Source: an uncultured Flavobacterium sp.
GTDB taxonomy: Bacteria > Bacteroidota > Bacteroidia > Flavobacteriales > Flavobacteriaceae
Assembly (NCBI RefSeq): GCF_963422545.1
Contig: NZ_OY730259.1
Coordinates: 1-64,000 of the forward strand
Direction of reading: 5' to 3'
Length of the DNA: 64,000 nucleotides
In this document: positions 46,948-56,101 of the stretch, one piece after another
Numbering within the stretch: the first letter of the stretch is position 1
How the letters are laid out: each line of letters starts with the position of its first letter
Program-made: the position numbers and the translations under genes
Notes under the pieces: model-generated
The model's database searches: none
Told to the model about the DNA's origin: nothing
Seen by the model: the letters and a program-made list of their open reading frames with translations, nothing else

Positions 46948-49900
46948 ATGAAAATGATGTTAAAATTAAAATTTGCAATAATCACATTGCTAATAATTGG
47001 CAGTCAGAGTGTGATGGCACAGTCAAAGACCATACAGGGGGTAATTACCGATCCCTCAGGATTTCCTTTGCCTGGTGCCAGCGTTAATGTAGTAGGTTCA
47101 ACAAATAGTGCATCAACAGATTTTGATGGTAAATACTCTTTAAAAGGAGTTAACGCGACAGACAAAATAACATACTCTTATGTAGGCTTGGTTTCGCAAA
47201 CAATAACAGCCGGCAACAGAACAACAATTGATGTTGCATTAGTACAACTCACACAAAATTTAAATGAAGTTGTAGTAGCTTATGGTACTCAAAAAAGAAC
47301 CAAGGTAACCGGAGCAATTTCAACAGTAAGTTCAAAGGATATTGCTGCTGTGCCTATTACTAATGCTGAGTCTGCTTTGCAAGGACGTGCGGCAGGTGTT
47401 ACTGTTGTAAATGGTGCACCGGGTTCAAGTCCTACCGTTAGTATTCGTGGTTTATCCACAATGGGTAACAGTGCTCCATTGTTCGTAATTGATGGGGTTT
47501 TAACAGGTAACCTTTCAGGTTTAAGTCCTAATGATATTGAGAGTATATCAGTTTTAAAAGATGCCTCTACTACGGCTCTTTATGGTTCAAAAGCCTTTAA
47601 TGGGGTAATTGTGGTTACTACTAAAAAAGGGAAAAAAGGTCCGGGGCAGCTAAGTTTCAGTACCTATGTGGGTGGACAGACGGTTACAAAAAGATATAGT
47701 GTATTAAATACACAGCAATATCTGCAATATGCCAAAGACTTAGGAAGTGATTTAACAGCAAGAGCTGCTGAATTTGGAAATATAAATACCAACTGGCAGG
47801 ACCAGATTTTTCAAACCGGTCTTATGCAGGATTATAATTTAAGTTTTTCAAACGGTACAGAGACTTCAACAAGCCGTTATTCTGCCGAATATATGAAACA
47901 AGAAGGTGCTATTATTAACACTGGTTTTGAACGTTATTCTTTTAGAGCTAATAATACGCAGGATATTGGAAAACTTAGAGTGGGGAGCAATATCGGGGTA
48001 TCATTCAGTACCACTAATCCGGAGCGTAGTGCAGGAGGAAGAACATTATTAGAACATGCTATTAAAATGGCACCATATTTACCTATTTACAATGCAAATA
48101 ATTTAGGCGGATATCAAGGTCCTAGTGCTATTGATGGTAACGATGCAGAAAATCCTGTACGTGTAGCCAATTTGGGTTATCAAAAAATTAACGGATTATC
48201 TATAATTGGAAACATCTTTGCTGAATTGGAAATTTACAAAGGCTTAAAATTCAGATCACAAGTATCATTAGACTATTACACAAGTAAGGATCATACTTTT
48301 GTTCCTAGTTTTCAGGATGGTTCTTATCATAAACAAGCATTTTCTACAACAGGTGAAATAAATGGACAAGGTCAGACTATTGTCTTTGATAACAGTTTAA
48401 CATATAAAACTACTATTGCAGGAAAACATAATATTGAAGTATTAGGAGTTATTACTAAAATTGATGGAAAATCGCAAACTTTATCAGCAGGAAGCCGTTA
48501 CAGTATTTCAGACGAAATAGATCAGTTGCGCTATAATGAAGGTAGTTTAAGTTCAGCCAATTTTGTAGAAAAAAATATTGGTTATATCGCCCGTATCAAT
48601 TATGATTATAATGAAAAATATCTGCTTGCTGTTTCTGGAAGAAGAGACGCTTCTTCTCGTTTTGGAGCCAATAACCGTTGGGGTAACTTCTACTCAGTTG
48701 CCTTAGGCTGGAACATTGCTAAAGAAAGTTTTATGGAAAATTCTGTTTTCAGCACATTAAAACTTAGAGCAAGTACAGGAACAACAGGAAATGACAGGAT
48801 AGATAACTATCAATATAGTGCGACATTAATTGCAAATTATAATTATCCAATTGGTGGAGCAAATGCACCTGGTGTATCTTTAGGAGTTGCTTCCAACCCA
48901 AATTTGAAATGGGAGTCAAAACTAGACAGAAATATAGGTTTAGATTTTGGTTTATTTGATGAAAAATTCACAGGTTCTGTTGAATATTTCAACAATAAAA
49001 GTACTGATATTCTTTTTGCAGTGCCCCTTCCTGCTTCTGTAGGATCTGCCGGTGGCGGAACTCAAATTCAAAATATTGCCGATGTAAAAGTAAGCGGATT
49101 TGAAATATCATTAGGTTACAATGACAGAAAAGGAGATTTTACATGGTCTGCTATAGCTAATTTAGGAACAAGTAAAAACGAAGTAACCGCCTTAGCGCCA
49201 GGAGTAACAAGTGTTTTAGGCGGACCATCTGCCAGAGCTGGTCTTGAAAGCTTTTCGAGACTGGAAGTAGGCCAGCCGTTATTCTATTTTTATGGATATC
49301 AAACCAATGGAATTTATCAAAACCAGGCAGAAGTAGATGCTGTTTTCGGACCAGGTCAAACCACGATCAAACCAGGAGATATTAAAATTGTTGACCGCGA
49401 TGGTAATAAGATCATTAATTCAGATGACAAAACAAATATTGGGAATCCATATCCGGATTTTACTTACGGTTTAAACCTTAATGCAGCTTACAAAAATTTC
49501 GATTTTAACTGCTTTATATCGGGAGTTCAAGGAAACGATATTTATAATGCAAATAAATTTGATTTAACAGGGATGAATCGTTTGTTTAATGCAAGTACAG
49601 ATGTTTTAGACAGAGCAATGGTTGTAAATGGCGTTGTCACAAATCCATCTGCTACTTTACCAAGAGCACAAGGAGCAGATATCAACTGGTCTTCTGCAAA
49701 CCAGCGTTATATTGAAGATGGATCGTATACAAGACTAAAAAATATAGCCTTAGGATACACATTTTCAGGAGATGCATTTAAGACTTATTTTTCAAAAATA
49801 AGATTCTATGTAAGCGGGCAAAACTTAATTACAGTTACGAAATATCACGGTTTAGACCCTGAGATTGGACGTGCAGACGGTAATGCAAATTCTGCAGGTA

Positions 49901-49962
49901 TTGATTTAGGAAGATATCCACAGCCAAAATCTGTGATTTTTGGACTTGATGTTACATTTTAA
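46948..49962 (+). CDS. SusC/RagA-type TonB-dependent outer-membrane transporter (second pair)
   Basis: The 1004-residue protein has a signal peptide (ITLLIIGSQSVMAQ), a carboxypeptidase-like regulatory domain (IQGVITDPSGFPLPGASVNV), the TonB-box region NEVVVAYGTQKRTKVTGAIS and the plug with GRAAGVTVVNGAPGSSPTVS and APLFVIDGVLTG. A barrel ending PKSVIFGLDVTF completes it. It is clearly diverged from the first SusC, which suggests a different oligosaccharide or length range. It is encoded behind the hybrid regulator and 13 bp before its SusD. Confidence 0.95.
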   Translation: MKMMLKLKFAIITLLIIGSQSVMAQSKTIQGVITDPSGFPLPGASVNVVGSTNSASTDFDGKYSLKGVNATDKITYSYVGLVSQTITAGNRTTIDVALVQLTQNLNEVVVAYGTQKRTKVTGAISTVSSKDIAAVPITNAESALQGRAAGVTVVNGAPGSSPTVSIRGLSTMGNSAPLFVIDGVLTGNLSGLSPNDIESISVLKDASTTALYGSKAFNGVIVVTTKKGKKGPGQLSFSTYVGGQTVTKRYSVLNTQQYLQYAKDLGSDLTARAAEFGNINTNWQDQIFQTGLMQDYNLSFSNGTETSTSRYSAEYMKQEGAIINTGFERYSFRANNTQDIGKLRVGSNIGVSFSTTNPERSAGGRTLLEHAIKMAPYLPIYNANNLGGYQGPSAIDGNDAENPVRVANLGYQKINGLSIIGNIFAELEIYKGLKFRSQVSLDYYTSKDHTFVPSFQDGSYHKQAFSTTGEINGQGQTIVFDNSLTYKTTIAGKHNIEVLGVITKIDGKSQTLSAGSRYSISDEIDQLRYNEGSLSSANFVEKNIGYIARINYDYNEKYLLAVSGRRDASSRFGANNRWGNFYSVALGWNIAKESFMENSVFSTLKLRASTGTTGNDRIDNYQYSATLIANYNYPIGGANAPGVSLGVASNPNLKWESKLDRNIGLDFGLFDEKFTGSVEYFNNKSTDILFAVPLPASVGSAGGGTQIQNIADVKVSGFEISLGYNDRKGDFTWSAIANLGTSKNEVTALAPGVTSVLGGPSARAGLESFSRLEVGQPLFYFYGYQTNGIYQNQAEVDAVFGPGQTTIKPGDIKIVDRDGNKIINSDDKTNIGNPYPDFTYGLNLNAAYKNFDFNCFISGVQGNDIYNANKFDLTGMNRLFNASTDVLDRAMVVNGVVTNPSATLPRAQGADINWSSANQRYIEDGSYTRLKNIALGYTFSGDAFKTYFSKIRFYVSGQNLITVTKYHGLDPEIGRADGNANSAGIDLGRYPQPKSVIFGLDVTF

Positions 49963-49975
49963 TATATAAAAGATA

Positions 49976-51469
49976 ATGAGAAAAATAAAATATATACTTA
50001 TAGTTCTGTCCGGAGTTTTAACTATAACTTCATGTGACAGTGGTGAATTAGAATTGACTAATCCCAACACTTTATCACCTGAAACCTTCTTTAAAACCGA
50101 AGCACAGGTGCAGTCATCTGTAAATGCATCCTATGCAGGTCTACAGACAAGAGGACTTTATGGGAGAAATTTTTCTTTTGCGATGGATCTTATGGCTCAT
50201 GATGCTTTAGGAAATCCACAATTAGAAGGAAACAAAAAACCATTTCAGGATTTTTCTTTTAATGGAGGAAATGATATTATTCAATATTATTGGGAAGCCT
50301 GTTACATAGGAATATCGAGAGCTAATTTTGTGCTGGATAATGAACCGAAAATAAATGCTCTTCCTAATTCTGTTTTATCACAGGAGAAAAAGAACAAATA
50401 TTTAGGAGAAGCTCATTTTTTAAGAGCCTATTATTATTTTCTTTTAGTGAAACGATTTGGAAATTTACCAATTTATAAAACAGGGACTATTGTTGGCAAA
50501 GGAAGAAGCCCTAAAGCAGAAGTTTATGGCTTGATTGAAGAGGATCTTGTATTTGCGTCTAAAAATCTTTTGCCAAGAGCAACAGAAGCAGCGGGAAGAG
50601 CTAATAAAGAAGCTGCTTATGCCTATTTGGGAAAAGTATTGTTATACGAAAAGAAATATGATGAAGCCTTGACCGCTTTTAATAGCGTTACCGGATTCAG
50701 TCTTGAGGATAAAGGCAGTTTTTACAACAACTTTATGGCAGAAACAGAACACGGTAAAGAATCAATTTTTGAGATTGAGTTTGACGAAAAAAATGGAACA
50801 GGTGATCAATGGGGTGCAGCTGGTGATAGCCAGGGAACTGGTTTTGAAGAGTCTACGCTTAGAGGACAGGAATATGGTAACCTAAGCTGGTATAACGTGT
50901 ATCCGTCAGACGATTTGTTAGATTCGTATGAAGTAGGCGATAACCGTTTTGGAGATACTTTTTATGTACCAGGCTCAACCTATTTGAAAGGAACCAAAGT
51001 AATGCTGGCAAGTAATTTTACTACCTCTGCAGGTATTAGAAGAGCGGGTTGGAAAAAATATCAAAACTATTACATAAGAGAAGATGAAGCGACACGCTCA
51101 AGTATTAACTTCAAGGTGATGCGTTACGCAGATATACTGCTTATGAAAGCCGAATGTGAAAACCAAAAAGCAGGAGGTTCACAAACAGCAGCAATTGCAT
51201 ATATCAAAGAAGTTAGAGATCGTGCAGGTTTAATAACTAACATTACACCTACAAAAGATGCTGTTTTTACTGCAATTGTGCATGAGCGTAAAGTAGAGTT
51301 TGCTGGCGAGCAAAGCCGTTTTGATGATATTATCAGATGGGGTATTGCAAATACCGAACTGCAAGGAACAGGTTTTGCTGCTGGTAAGAGCGAGTTATGG
51401 CCAATACCTAACAGAGAAACATCTTCAAATCCTAATATAAAACCAAGTGATAATAATCCTGGTTACTAG
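49976..51469 (+). CDS. SusD/RagB-type glycan-binding lipoprotein (second pair)
   Basis: The 497-residue protein starts with a lipoprotein signal (LIVLSGVLTITSCDSG, lipid Cys near residue 20). The SusD helical fold follows: LELTNPNTLSPETFFKTEAQ, EAHFLRAYYYFLLVKRFGNLP near 143, VMRYADILLMKAECENQ near 385, VHERKVEFAGEQSRFDDIIR near 440, and ELWPIPNRE then NPGY at the end. It partners the SusC 13 bp upstream in capturing and importing glycan at the cell surface. A strong terminator follows 39 bp after the stop, so the pair ends its transcript. Confidence 0.95.
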   Translation: MRKIKYILIVLSGVLTITSCDSGELELTNPNTLSPETFFKTEAQVQSSVNASYAGLQTRGLYGRNFSFAMDLMAHDALGNPQLEGNKKPFQDFSFNGGNDIIQYYWEACYIGISRANFVLDNEPKINALPNSVLSQEKKNKYLGEAHFLRAYYYFLLVKRFGNLPIYKTGTIVGKGRSPKAEVYGLIEEDLVFASKNLLPRATEAAGRANKEAAYAYLGKVLLYEKKYDEALTAFNSVTGFSLEDKGSFYNNFMAETEHGKESIFEIEFDEKNGTGDQWGAAGDSQGTGFEESTLRGQEYGNLSWYNVYPSDDLLDSYEVGDNRFGDTFYVPGSTYLKGTKVMLASNFTTSAGIRRAGWKKYQNYYIREDEATRSSINFKVMRYADILLMKAECENQKAGGSQTAAIAYIKEVRDRAGLITNITPTKDAVFTAIVHERKVEFAGEQSRFDDIIRWGIANTELQGTGFAAGKSELWPIPNRETSSNPNIKPSDNNPGY

Positions 51470-51508
51470 ATAATTAAATTTTGGTAGTTTGAGTTAAGTT
51501 AGTATTTG

Positions 51509-51547
51509 ACAAACAGCGCATTTTTAATGCGCTGTTTGTTTTTTTTA
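51509..51547 (+). terminator. Intrinsic terminator after the second SusC/SusD
   Basis: ACAAACAGCGCATT pairs perfectly with AATGCGCTGTTTGT, followed by a T-run. Confidence 0.9.
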
Positions 51548-51560
51548 GTAAGTACAGAAT

Positions 51561-51611
51561 CAATATCAAATATCAATATCAAATATCAATATCAAATATC
51601 AATATCAAATT
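51561..51611. repeat. Tandem repeat, about 3.9 copies of a 13-bp unit
   Basis: The unit is CAATATCAAATAT, with copies at 51561, 51574, 51587 and a partial at 51600. Degenerate relatives (caaatctcaaatccc, ctaaaatct) run on to 51659, directly at the end of the minus-strand symporter gene. It has no spacer structure and is not a CRISPR. Confidence 0.85.
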
Positions 51612-51659
51612 CCAAATCTCAAATCCCAATTCTAAAATCTGCATTCTAAAATCTAAAAT

Positions 51660-53126
51660 CTAGTTCTCTCTTCTTTCCTTTAAATCTGTTTCAATTTGAA
51701 CTTCCATTTCTTTATTTATTACATAAAAGCATAACAGAACTGCGCTTATAATAAATATAAAGCCGGGGTAAATACTGATACAAAGTTTTATTCCTTCTAC
51801 AGCTGCCGGTACCTGATTGACTTCTTCGGCTACATAACCATATTTAGATAAAAAAGCTGCGCCTAATGCACTGCCTATACTTATTCCAAATTTTAGCCCG
51901 AAAATCATTGCCGAAAAAACAGTAGCAGTCGCTCTTCGATTGTTTTTCCATTCGCTGTAATCAGCCACATCAGCAATCATAGCCCACAATAAAGGAATTG
52001 TTATTCCGTAAATAAATCCATGTAGTAATTGAGTCAAAAAAACCATTGCAATGGCCGTTCTATTATAGAAATTAAAGAGCAGCAAACTAATAGCAGATAA
52101 AAAAATAAAAGCGATGTAAATATTTCTTTTACCAAAAGAATCTGCAAGAGGTTTTGAAAACATAATTCCAAAAATCATAAAAATAATTCCTCCGGCATTA
52201 AAAAGGCTAAATGCAGACGTGGGAGCATCTTTTGGCCACTGAAAATCTACAAATCCCATTGCGGTTAAAGAGTGATTCAGTCTGTCAATAAATGCTGTAA
52301 AACCAATATCGCTCAAAAAAACAGTTAGCGCATCCGGATCTAAATAATATTTAAAGTAAAAAACATACATACCACCCTTTAAAGACAAGGTTATAAATAC
52401 AAGAATAGTAACCAAAAGCATAACCAGCCAAGGTCCGTTTTTAGACAAATCGATAAAATCCTGCTTAATTGAAGATTCCTGATTCTTTGCAGGAATGATT
52501 CTTTCTTTGGTAGTAAAAAAAGTAACCAGAAAGCAAATTACCCCAATAAAAGCAAATAGTATCATTGTATTTTTAAAGCCAACTGCTTTATCGCCATTTC
52601 CTAAAATTAAAACTAATGGCAATAAAAGCGATTGAATTATAAATTGAGCTACCATTACAGCGACAAAACGATAGGAGGAAAGACTGTTTCGCTCTTTCAT
52701 GTCACCTGTTAAAACACCGCTTAAAGCGACATAAGGTAAATTGTTTGCTGAATAAAGTAACACTAAAAAAAAGTAAGTTAACAGAGCATAGATTATCTTG
52801 CCGTCTATTCCAAAATCAGGAGTTAAAAACGAAAGCACAGCGGCAATTCCAAAAGGTAAAGCCGTCCATAATATCCAGGGTCTGAATTTTCCCCATTGGG
52901 TTTGAGTGCGATCAGCAATAACCCCCATAATGATATTAAAAAAGGCACCAATAAAACCTCCCGTAAAAATAATAAAACTTGCTGTTCCGGCAGGAATTTT
53001 ATAAACGTCTGTATAAAAGAAAGCTAAAAAAGTCAGCAAAGTCTGAAAAATCAAATTCGCTGCAAAATCACCTAAACCATAACCTATTTTTTCTAATACA
53101 GAAAGCTTTTGCGATGTCTTACTCAT
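51660..53126 (-). CDS. GPH-family sugar:cation symporter, second copy
   Basis: I prefer the ATG at 53126 over the GTG at 53159, because the protein then starts MSKTSQKLSVLEKIGYGLGD, in line with the paralogue at 15349 (MNYISQKLSIKEKIGYSLGD). Length is 488 residues with about 12 membrane segments. Family signatures include NIIMGVIADRTQTQWGKFRPW, NLPYVALSGVLTGDMKERNS and IADVADYSEWKNNRRATATV. It should carry a glycoside, pentoside or hexuronide across the inner membrane. It is the only minus-strand gene in the xylan region and lies back to back with the GH97/GH31 operon. The region upstream of it carries only a weak LacI-type site (53518). Confidence 0.9.
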   Translation of the reverse strand: MSKTSQKLSVLEKIGYGLGDFAANLIFQTLLTFLAFFYTDVYKIPAGTASFIIFTGGFIGAFFNIIMGVIADRTQTQWGKFRPWILWTALPFGIAAVLSFLTPDFGIDGKIIYALLTYFFLVLLYSANNLPYVALSGVLTGDMKERNSLSSYRFVAVMVAQFIIQSLLLPLVLILGNGDKAVGFKNTMILFAFIGVICFLVTFFTTKERIIPAKNQESSIKQDFIDLSKNGPWLVMLLVTILVFITLSLKGGMYVFYFKYYLDPDALTVFLSDIGFTAFIDRLNHSLTAMGFVDFQWPKDAPTSAFSLFNAGGIIFMIFGIMFSKPLADSFGKRNIYIAFIFLSAISLLLFNFYNRTAIAMVFLTQLLHGFIYGITIPLLWAMIADVADYSEWKNNRRATATVFSAMIFGLKFGISIGSALGAAFLSKYGYVAEEVNQVPAAVEGIKLCISIYPGFIFIISAVLLCFYVINKEMEVQIETDLKERREN

Positions 53127-53517
53127 AAATATATTTGGTTGCTTTTTATCTATTTTCACACATGATATTGACTAAAAATTATTTTTAAAGTATTCTTTTT
53201 AATAAAAACAGAGCACTTCTTTTTTATTGCATTTTAACAGAATGTGAAATGTAAAAATAGCTTGAAAGTTCAAAATAAGTTTGTCATTTTTGAAGCCTAT
53301 AATAACACATTTGAAGCATCAGTTTGTCTCAGTAAATCTATTAAATATAAATAGCTGTTTTACTTTTCTAATTTAAAGAAAAGTAATTTCAAATAGTTAT
53401 CCTCATTTTTCATTTGGAAGCATATTCTATACTAATGCCTCGTATAAAATTAAGATCATTTATTCTTTAATAAAGTACTTTTTATTCAAGTTTGTACTGA
53501 TTCTTGAAATAAAATAA

Positions 53518-53529
53518 ACAACCAGTTGT
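53518..53529. promoter_or_regulatory. Weak LacI-type site ACAACCAGTTGT
   Basis: It matches the motif at 10 of 12 positions and is nearly symmetric, but lacks the central CG. It lies between the divergent symporter and GH97 genes, 256 bp from the perfect site at 53774. It may be an auxiliary site or chance. Confidence 0.3.
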
Positions 53530-53773
53530 TTTTTGAAATAAAGTTTTCTTCGTTTTAAGATAAAATGTTATTTATAGTATTGATATACAATAAATAATAA
53601 TAAATTTTCTTCTTAATACTTCTTCAAACAAAAATGACATGATTCATTTTTGTTTAAATATTTAAACTTAAGTTGAGCTAGTTTAATATGTTTAGTTTAA
53701 TTTTTTATGTAAATAAATAAGTATAATGTTATTTTGTTTTATTTATGTTGAATAATTATTAAAAAATAATTTT

Positions 53774-53785
53774 ACAATCGGTTGT
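53774..53785. promoter_or_regulatory. LacI-type operator ACAATCGGTTGT (perfect, reverse orientation)
   Basis: It is the exact reverse complement of ACAACCGATTGT and overlaps the -33 TTG of a good promoter, as at the first susC. It lies 362 bp before the GH97 start. Confidence 0.7.
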
Positions 53786-53811
53786 GTGTTATTTTCTTTT
53801 AATTATATTTG
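53782..53811 (+). promoter_or_regulatory. Promoter upstream of the GH97/GH31 operon
   Basis: A TTG within the operator (about 53782-53784), a 19-bp spacer and TATATTTG at 53804-53811 match the Bacteroidota promoter pattern. The bases after it (atttgt, then aatacacttattaa) closely repeat those after the first susC promoter. The 5' leader to the GH97 ATG would be about 330 nt. Confidence 0.6.
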
Positions 53812-54023
53812 TAATAAATACACTTATTAAAAGAATTAAGGTTAAAGTGGAGATTCTATTTGTGTGATGTCTTTTTTATTATAAAAAAGAAACTTGTAAC
53901 TTTAAAGATCCTGATCCTTAATTGAGATCAAATTAGAGTATTGCAGATCATAGATTTAGAATAATAATTAGTGCTCATTCCTTGTGGGGGAGGTTTGAGT
54001 TAGAATTAAGTTAGTTAGTTTTT

Positions 54024-54060
54024 AAAAAGCCGAAAGTCTGAATCCTTTTCGGCTTTTTAT
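54024..54060 (+). terminator. Terminator-like hairpin in the GH97 leader
   Basis: AAAAAGCCGAAA and TTTCGGCTTTTT form a perfect 12-bp stem with an 11-nt loop, ending in a T-run. It lies about 210 nt after the promoter at 53782 and 88 bp before the GH97 ATG, with no supported gene between. It could be an attenuator, the end of a small RNA, or a relic of a lost gene. Confidence 0.7.
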
Positions 54061-54147
54061 TTCCAAAATCTCAACTAATCCGAATGGCACTTCTCCTGAT
54101 TAGAACTAGACTCTCAAATTGTTTCGAGATAGAAAAAAAGTAAAATT

Positions 54148-56079
54148 ATGAAGTTAAGAATTATTTTATTGAGCTTTTTTGTTTTTGGCTTATGCAATGT
54201 ATGGTCACAACAAATACAATTAGAATCGCCTAATAAAAAAATCGCTGTCACTTTGCATGGCACAAATAATAATCAGGGAGAATGGGATCTCAAAATAAAG
54301 TATCAGACAGGTAAAAACACAGCTGAAATACTTCCAAAAGTGAGCTTAGGACTTTCAAGAAATGATCAGGATTTTTTTAAAGAACTTATTTTTTTAAAAG
54401 TAAGTAAGCCCAAAGTGATAAAAGAACATTATGAACTGCCATTTGGTAAAAAGTCATTACGTGAAAATACAGCCAATGAAGTAACCATCTGTTTTGAAAA
54501 TCCCAATAAAGCCAAATTGAATGTTATTATAAGAGCTTATAATGATGGGGTTGCATTTCGATATGAATTTCCTGAAAAAAAAGGTTCATATATAATTAAT
54601 GATGAATTTACTGCTTATCAAATACCAAAAGAAAGTAAACGATGGTTAGAAAAATGGAATCCGGCCAATGAAGGTTTATATGCTTCTTCCAGCGATGATA
54701 AAATAGGGCAGCAAGAGTGGTGTTATCCGGCGTTGTTTAATTCATCGGATAAATCATGCTGGTTTTTACTACATGAAGCCGATTTGAATCGCAGTTACTG
54801 TGGTACAAAATTGAGTAATACAAAAGATGTCAATACATACAAGCTTACTTTTCCTGATGCGCAAGATGCCAGAGGTACCGGCGAATCAAAACCTGCTATT
54901 TCGCTGCCGTGGCAATCTCCCTGGAGAGTAATTACAATTGGGAGCTTATCTGATATTGTCGAGAGTACTTTAATAGAAGATATTTCAACTCCAACTACTT
55001 TTAAAACTACGCAATGGATAAAACCGGGGAAAGTTTCCTGGAATTACTGGTCAAGTAATCACGGAACTAAAGATTATAAAATTGTATGCGATTTTACAGA
55101 TTTAGCCGTAAATATGAATTGGCCTTACACACTTTTAGACTGGGAATGGGATACGATGACAAATGGCGGAAATCTGGAAGATGCTTTAAAATACATACAT
55201 TCAAAAGGAATAAAGCCCTTGATGTGGTACAATTCAGGAGGAGATCATACATGGGTGCCTTCTACTCCAAAAGATCGAATGCTGACTCATAAAAATAGAG
55301 TTGAAGAATTTACAAAACTTAAAAAACTTGGTGTAGCAGGAGTTAAAGTTGATTTTTTTGAAAGCGAGAAACAGGACATGATCAAATATTATCTTGATAT
55401 TCTTGAAGATGCGGCGCAATTTGAAATGATGGTATATTTTCACGGTTGCATTGTACCACGTGGCTGGTCACGTACGTATCCTAATTTAATGACTTACGAA
55501 GCAGTTCGCGGGGCCGAATGGTATAATAATGGACCTGAATTTTCGACCACAGCGCCAGAGCATAACACCATTTTGCCTTTTACAAGAAACGTAGTAGGAG
55601 CGATGGATTATACTCCCGTTACGTTTACCAATTCTCAATTTCCACATCATACTTCTTATGGGCATGAACTTGCACTTTCAGTAATTTTTGAGTCTCCTCT
55701 GCAGCATTTAGCAGACCGGCCGGAAGGATATTATGAATTACCTGATGAAGCTAAAACTTTCCTTAAAGAAGTACCCACAACATGGGATAATACCAAGCTT
55801 ATTGACGGATATCCGGGACAGGAAGTCACGATGGCACGCCAAAAAGGGAATGCCTGGTATATTGGAGGCATAAGTGCATCTCAGCGTGAAGAAATAACAA
55901 AAAAAATCAAGCTGGATTTTTTAAAGGAAGGGGTTAATTATCGTGCCGTTATTATTGCAGATGGTAAATATGATAAAGCATTTACTTCACAGAATATAGA
56001 AGTGAATAAGGAGAGTACTATTGCTGTAAAATTGCTTCGCAGAGGAGGTTTTGTGGTTTCATTAATTCCGATAAAGTAA
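54148..56079 (+). CDS. GH97 glycosidase, retaining (alpha-galactosidase-like) type, second copy
   Basis: The 643-residue protein has a signal peptide (IILLSFFVFGLCNVWSQ) and the same three-part GH97 layout as the product of 40114-42057. The nucleophile position is D402 in GVAGVKVDFFESEKQ, and the acidic segment is LMTYEAVRGAEWY, the more standard form of that motif. Retaining members are typically alpha-galactosidases. The paralogues are diverged, so they may act on different side chains or linkages. It is the first gene of a five-gene operon ending at 62206. Confidence 0.92.
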   Translation: MKLRIILLSFFVFGLCNVWSQQIQLESPNKKIAVTLHGTNNNQGEWDLKIKYQTGKNTAEILPKVSLGLSRNDQDFFKELIFLKVSKPKVIKEHYELPFGKKSLRENTANEVTICFENPNKAKLNVIIRAYNDGVAFRYEFPEKKGSYIINDEFTAYQIPKESKRWLEKWNPANEGLYASSSDDKIGQQEWCYPALFNSSDKSCWFLLHEADLNRSYCGTKLSNTKDVNTYKLTFPDAQDARGTGESKPAISLPWQSPWRVITIGSLSDIVESTLIEDISTPTTFKTTQWIKPGKVSWNYWSSNHGTKDYKIVCDFTDLAVNMNWPYTLLDWEWDTMTNGGNLEDALKYIHSKGIKPLMWYNSGGDHTWVPSTPKDRMLTHKNRVEEFTKLKKLGVAGVKVDFFESEKQDMIKYYLDILEDAAQFEMMVYFHGCIVPRGWSRTYPNLMTYEAVRGAEWYNNGPEFSTTAPEHNTILPFTRNVVGAMDYTPVTFTNSQFPHHTSYGHELALSVIFESPLQHLADRPEGYYELPDEAKTFLKEVPTTWDNTKLIDGYPGQEVTMARQKGNAWYIGGISASQREEITKKIKLDFLKEGVNYRAVIIADGKYDKAFTSQNIEVNKESTIAVKLLRRGGFVVSLIPIK

Positions 56080-56101
56080 TAGCTTGTAATTTAAATATAC
56101 G

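Noticed and set aside
51561..51659. CRISPR array
   Set aside because: The units are contiguous 13-mers without unique spacers and no cas gene is nearby.
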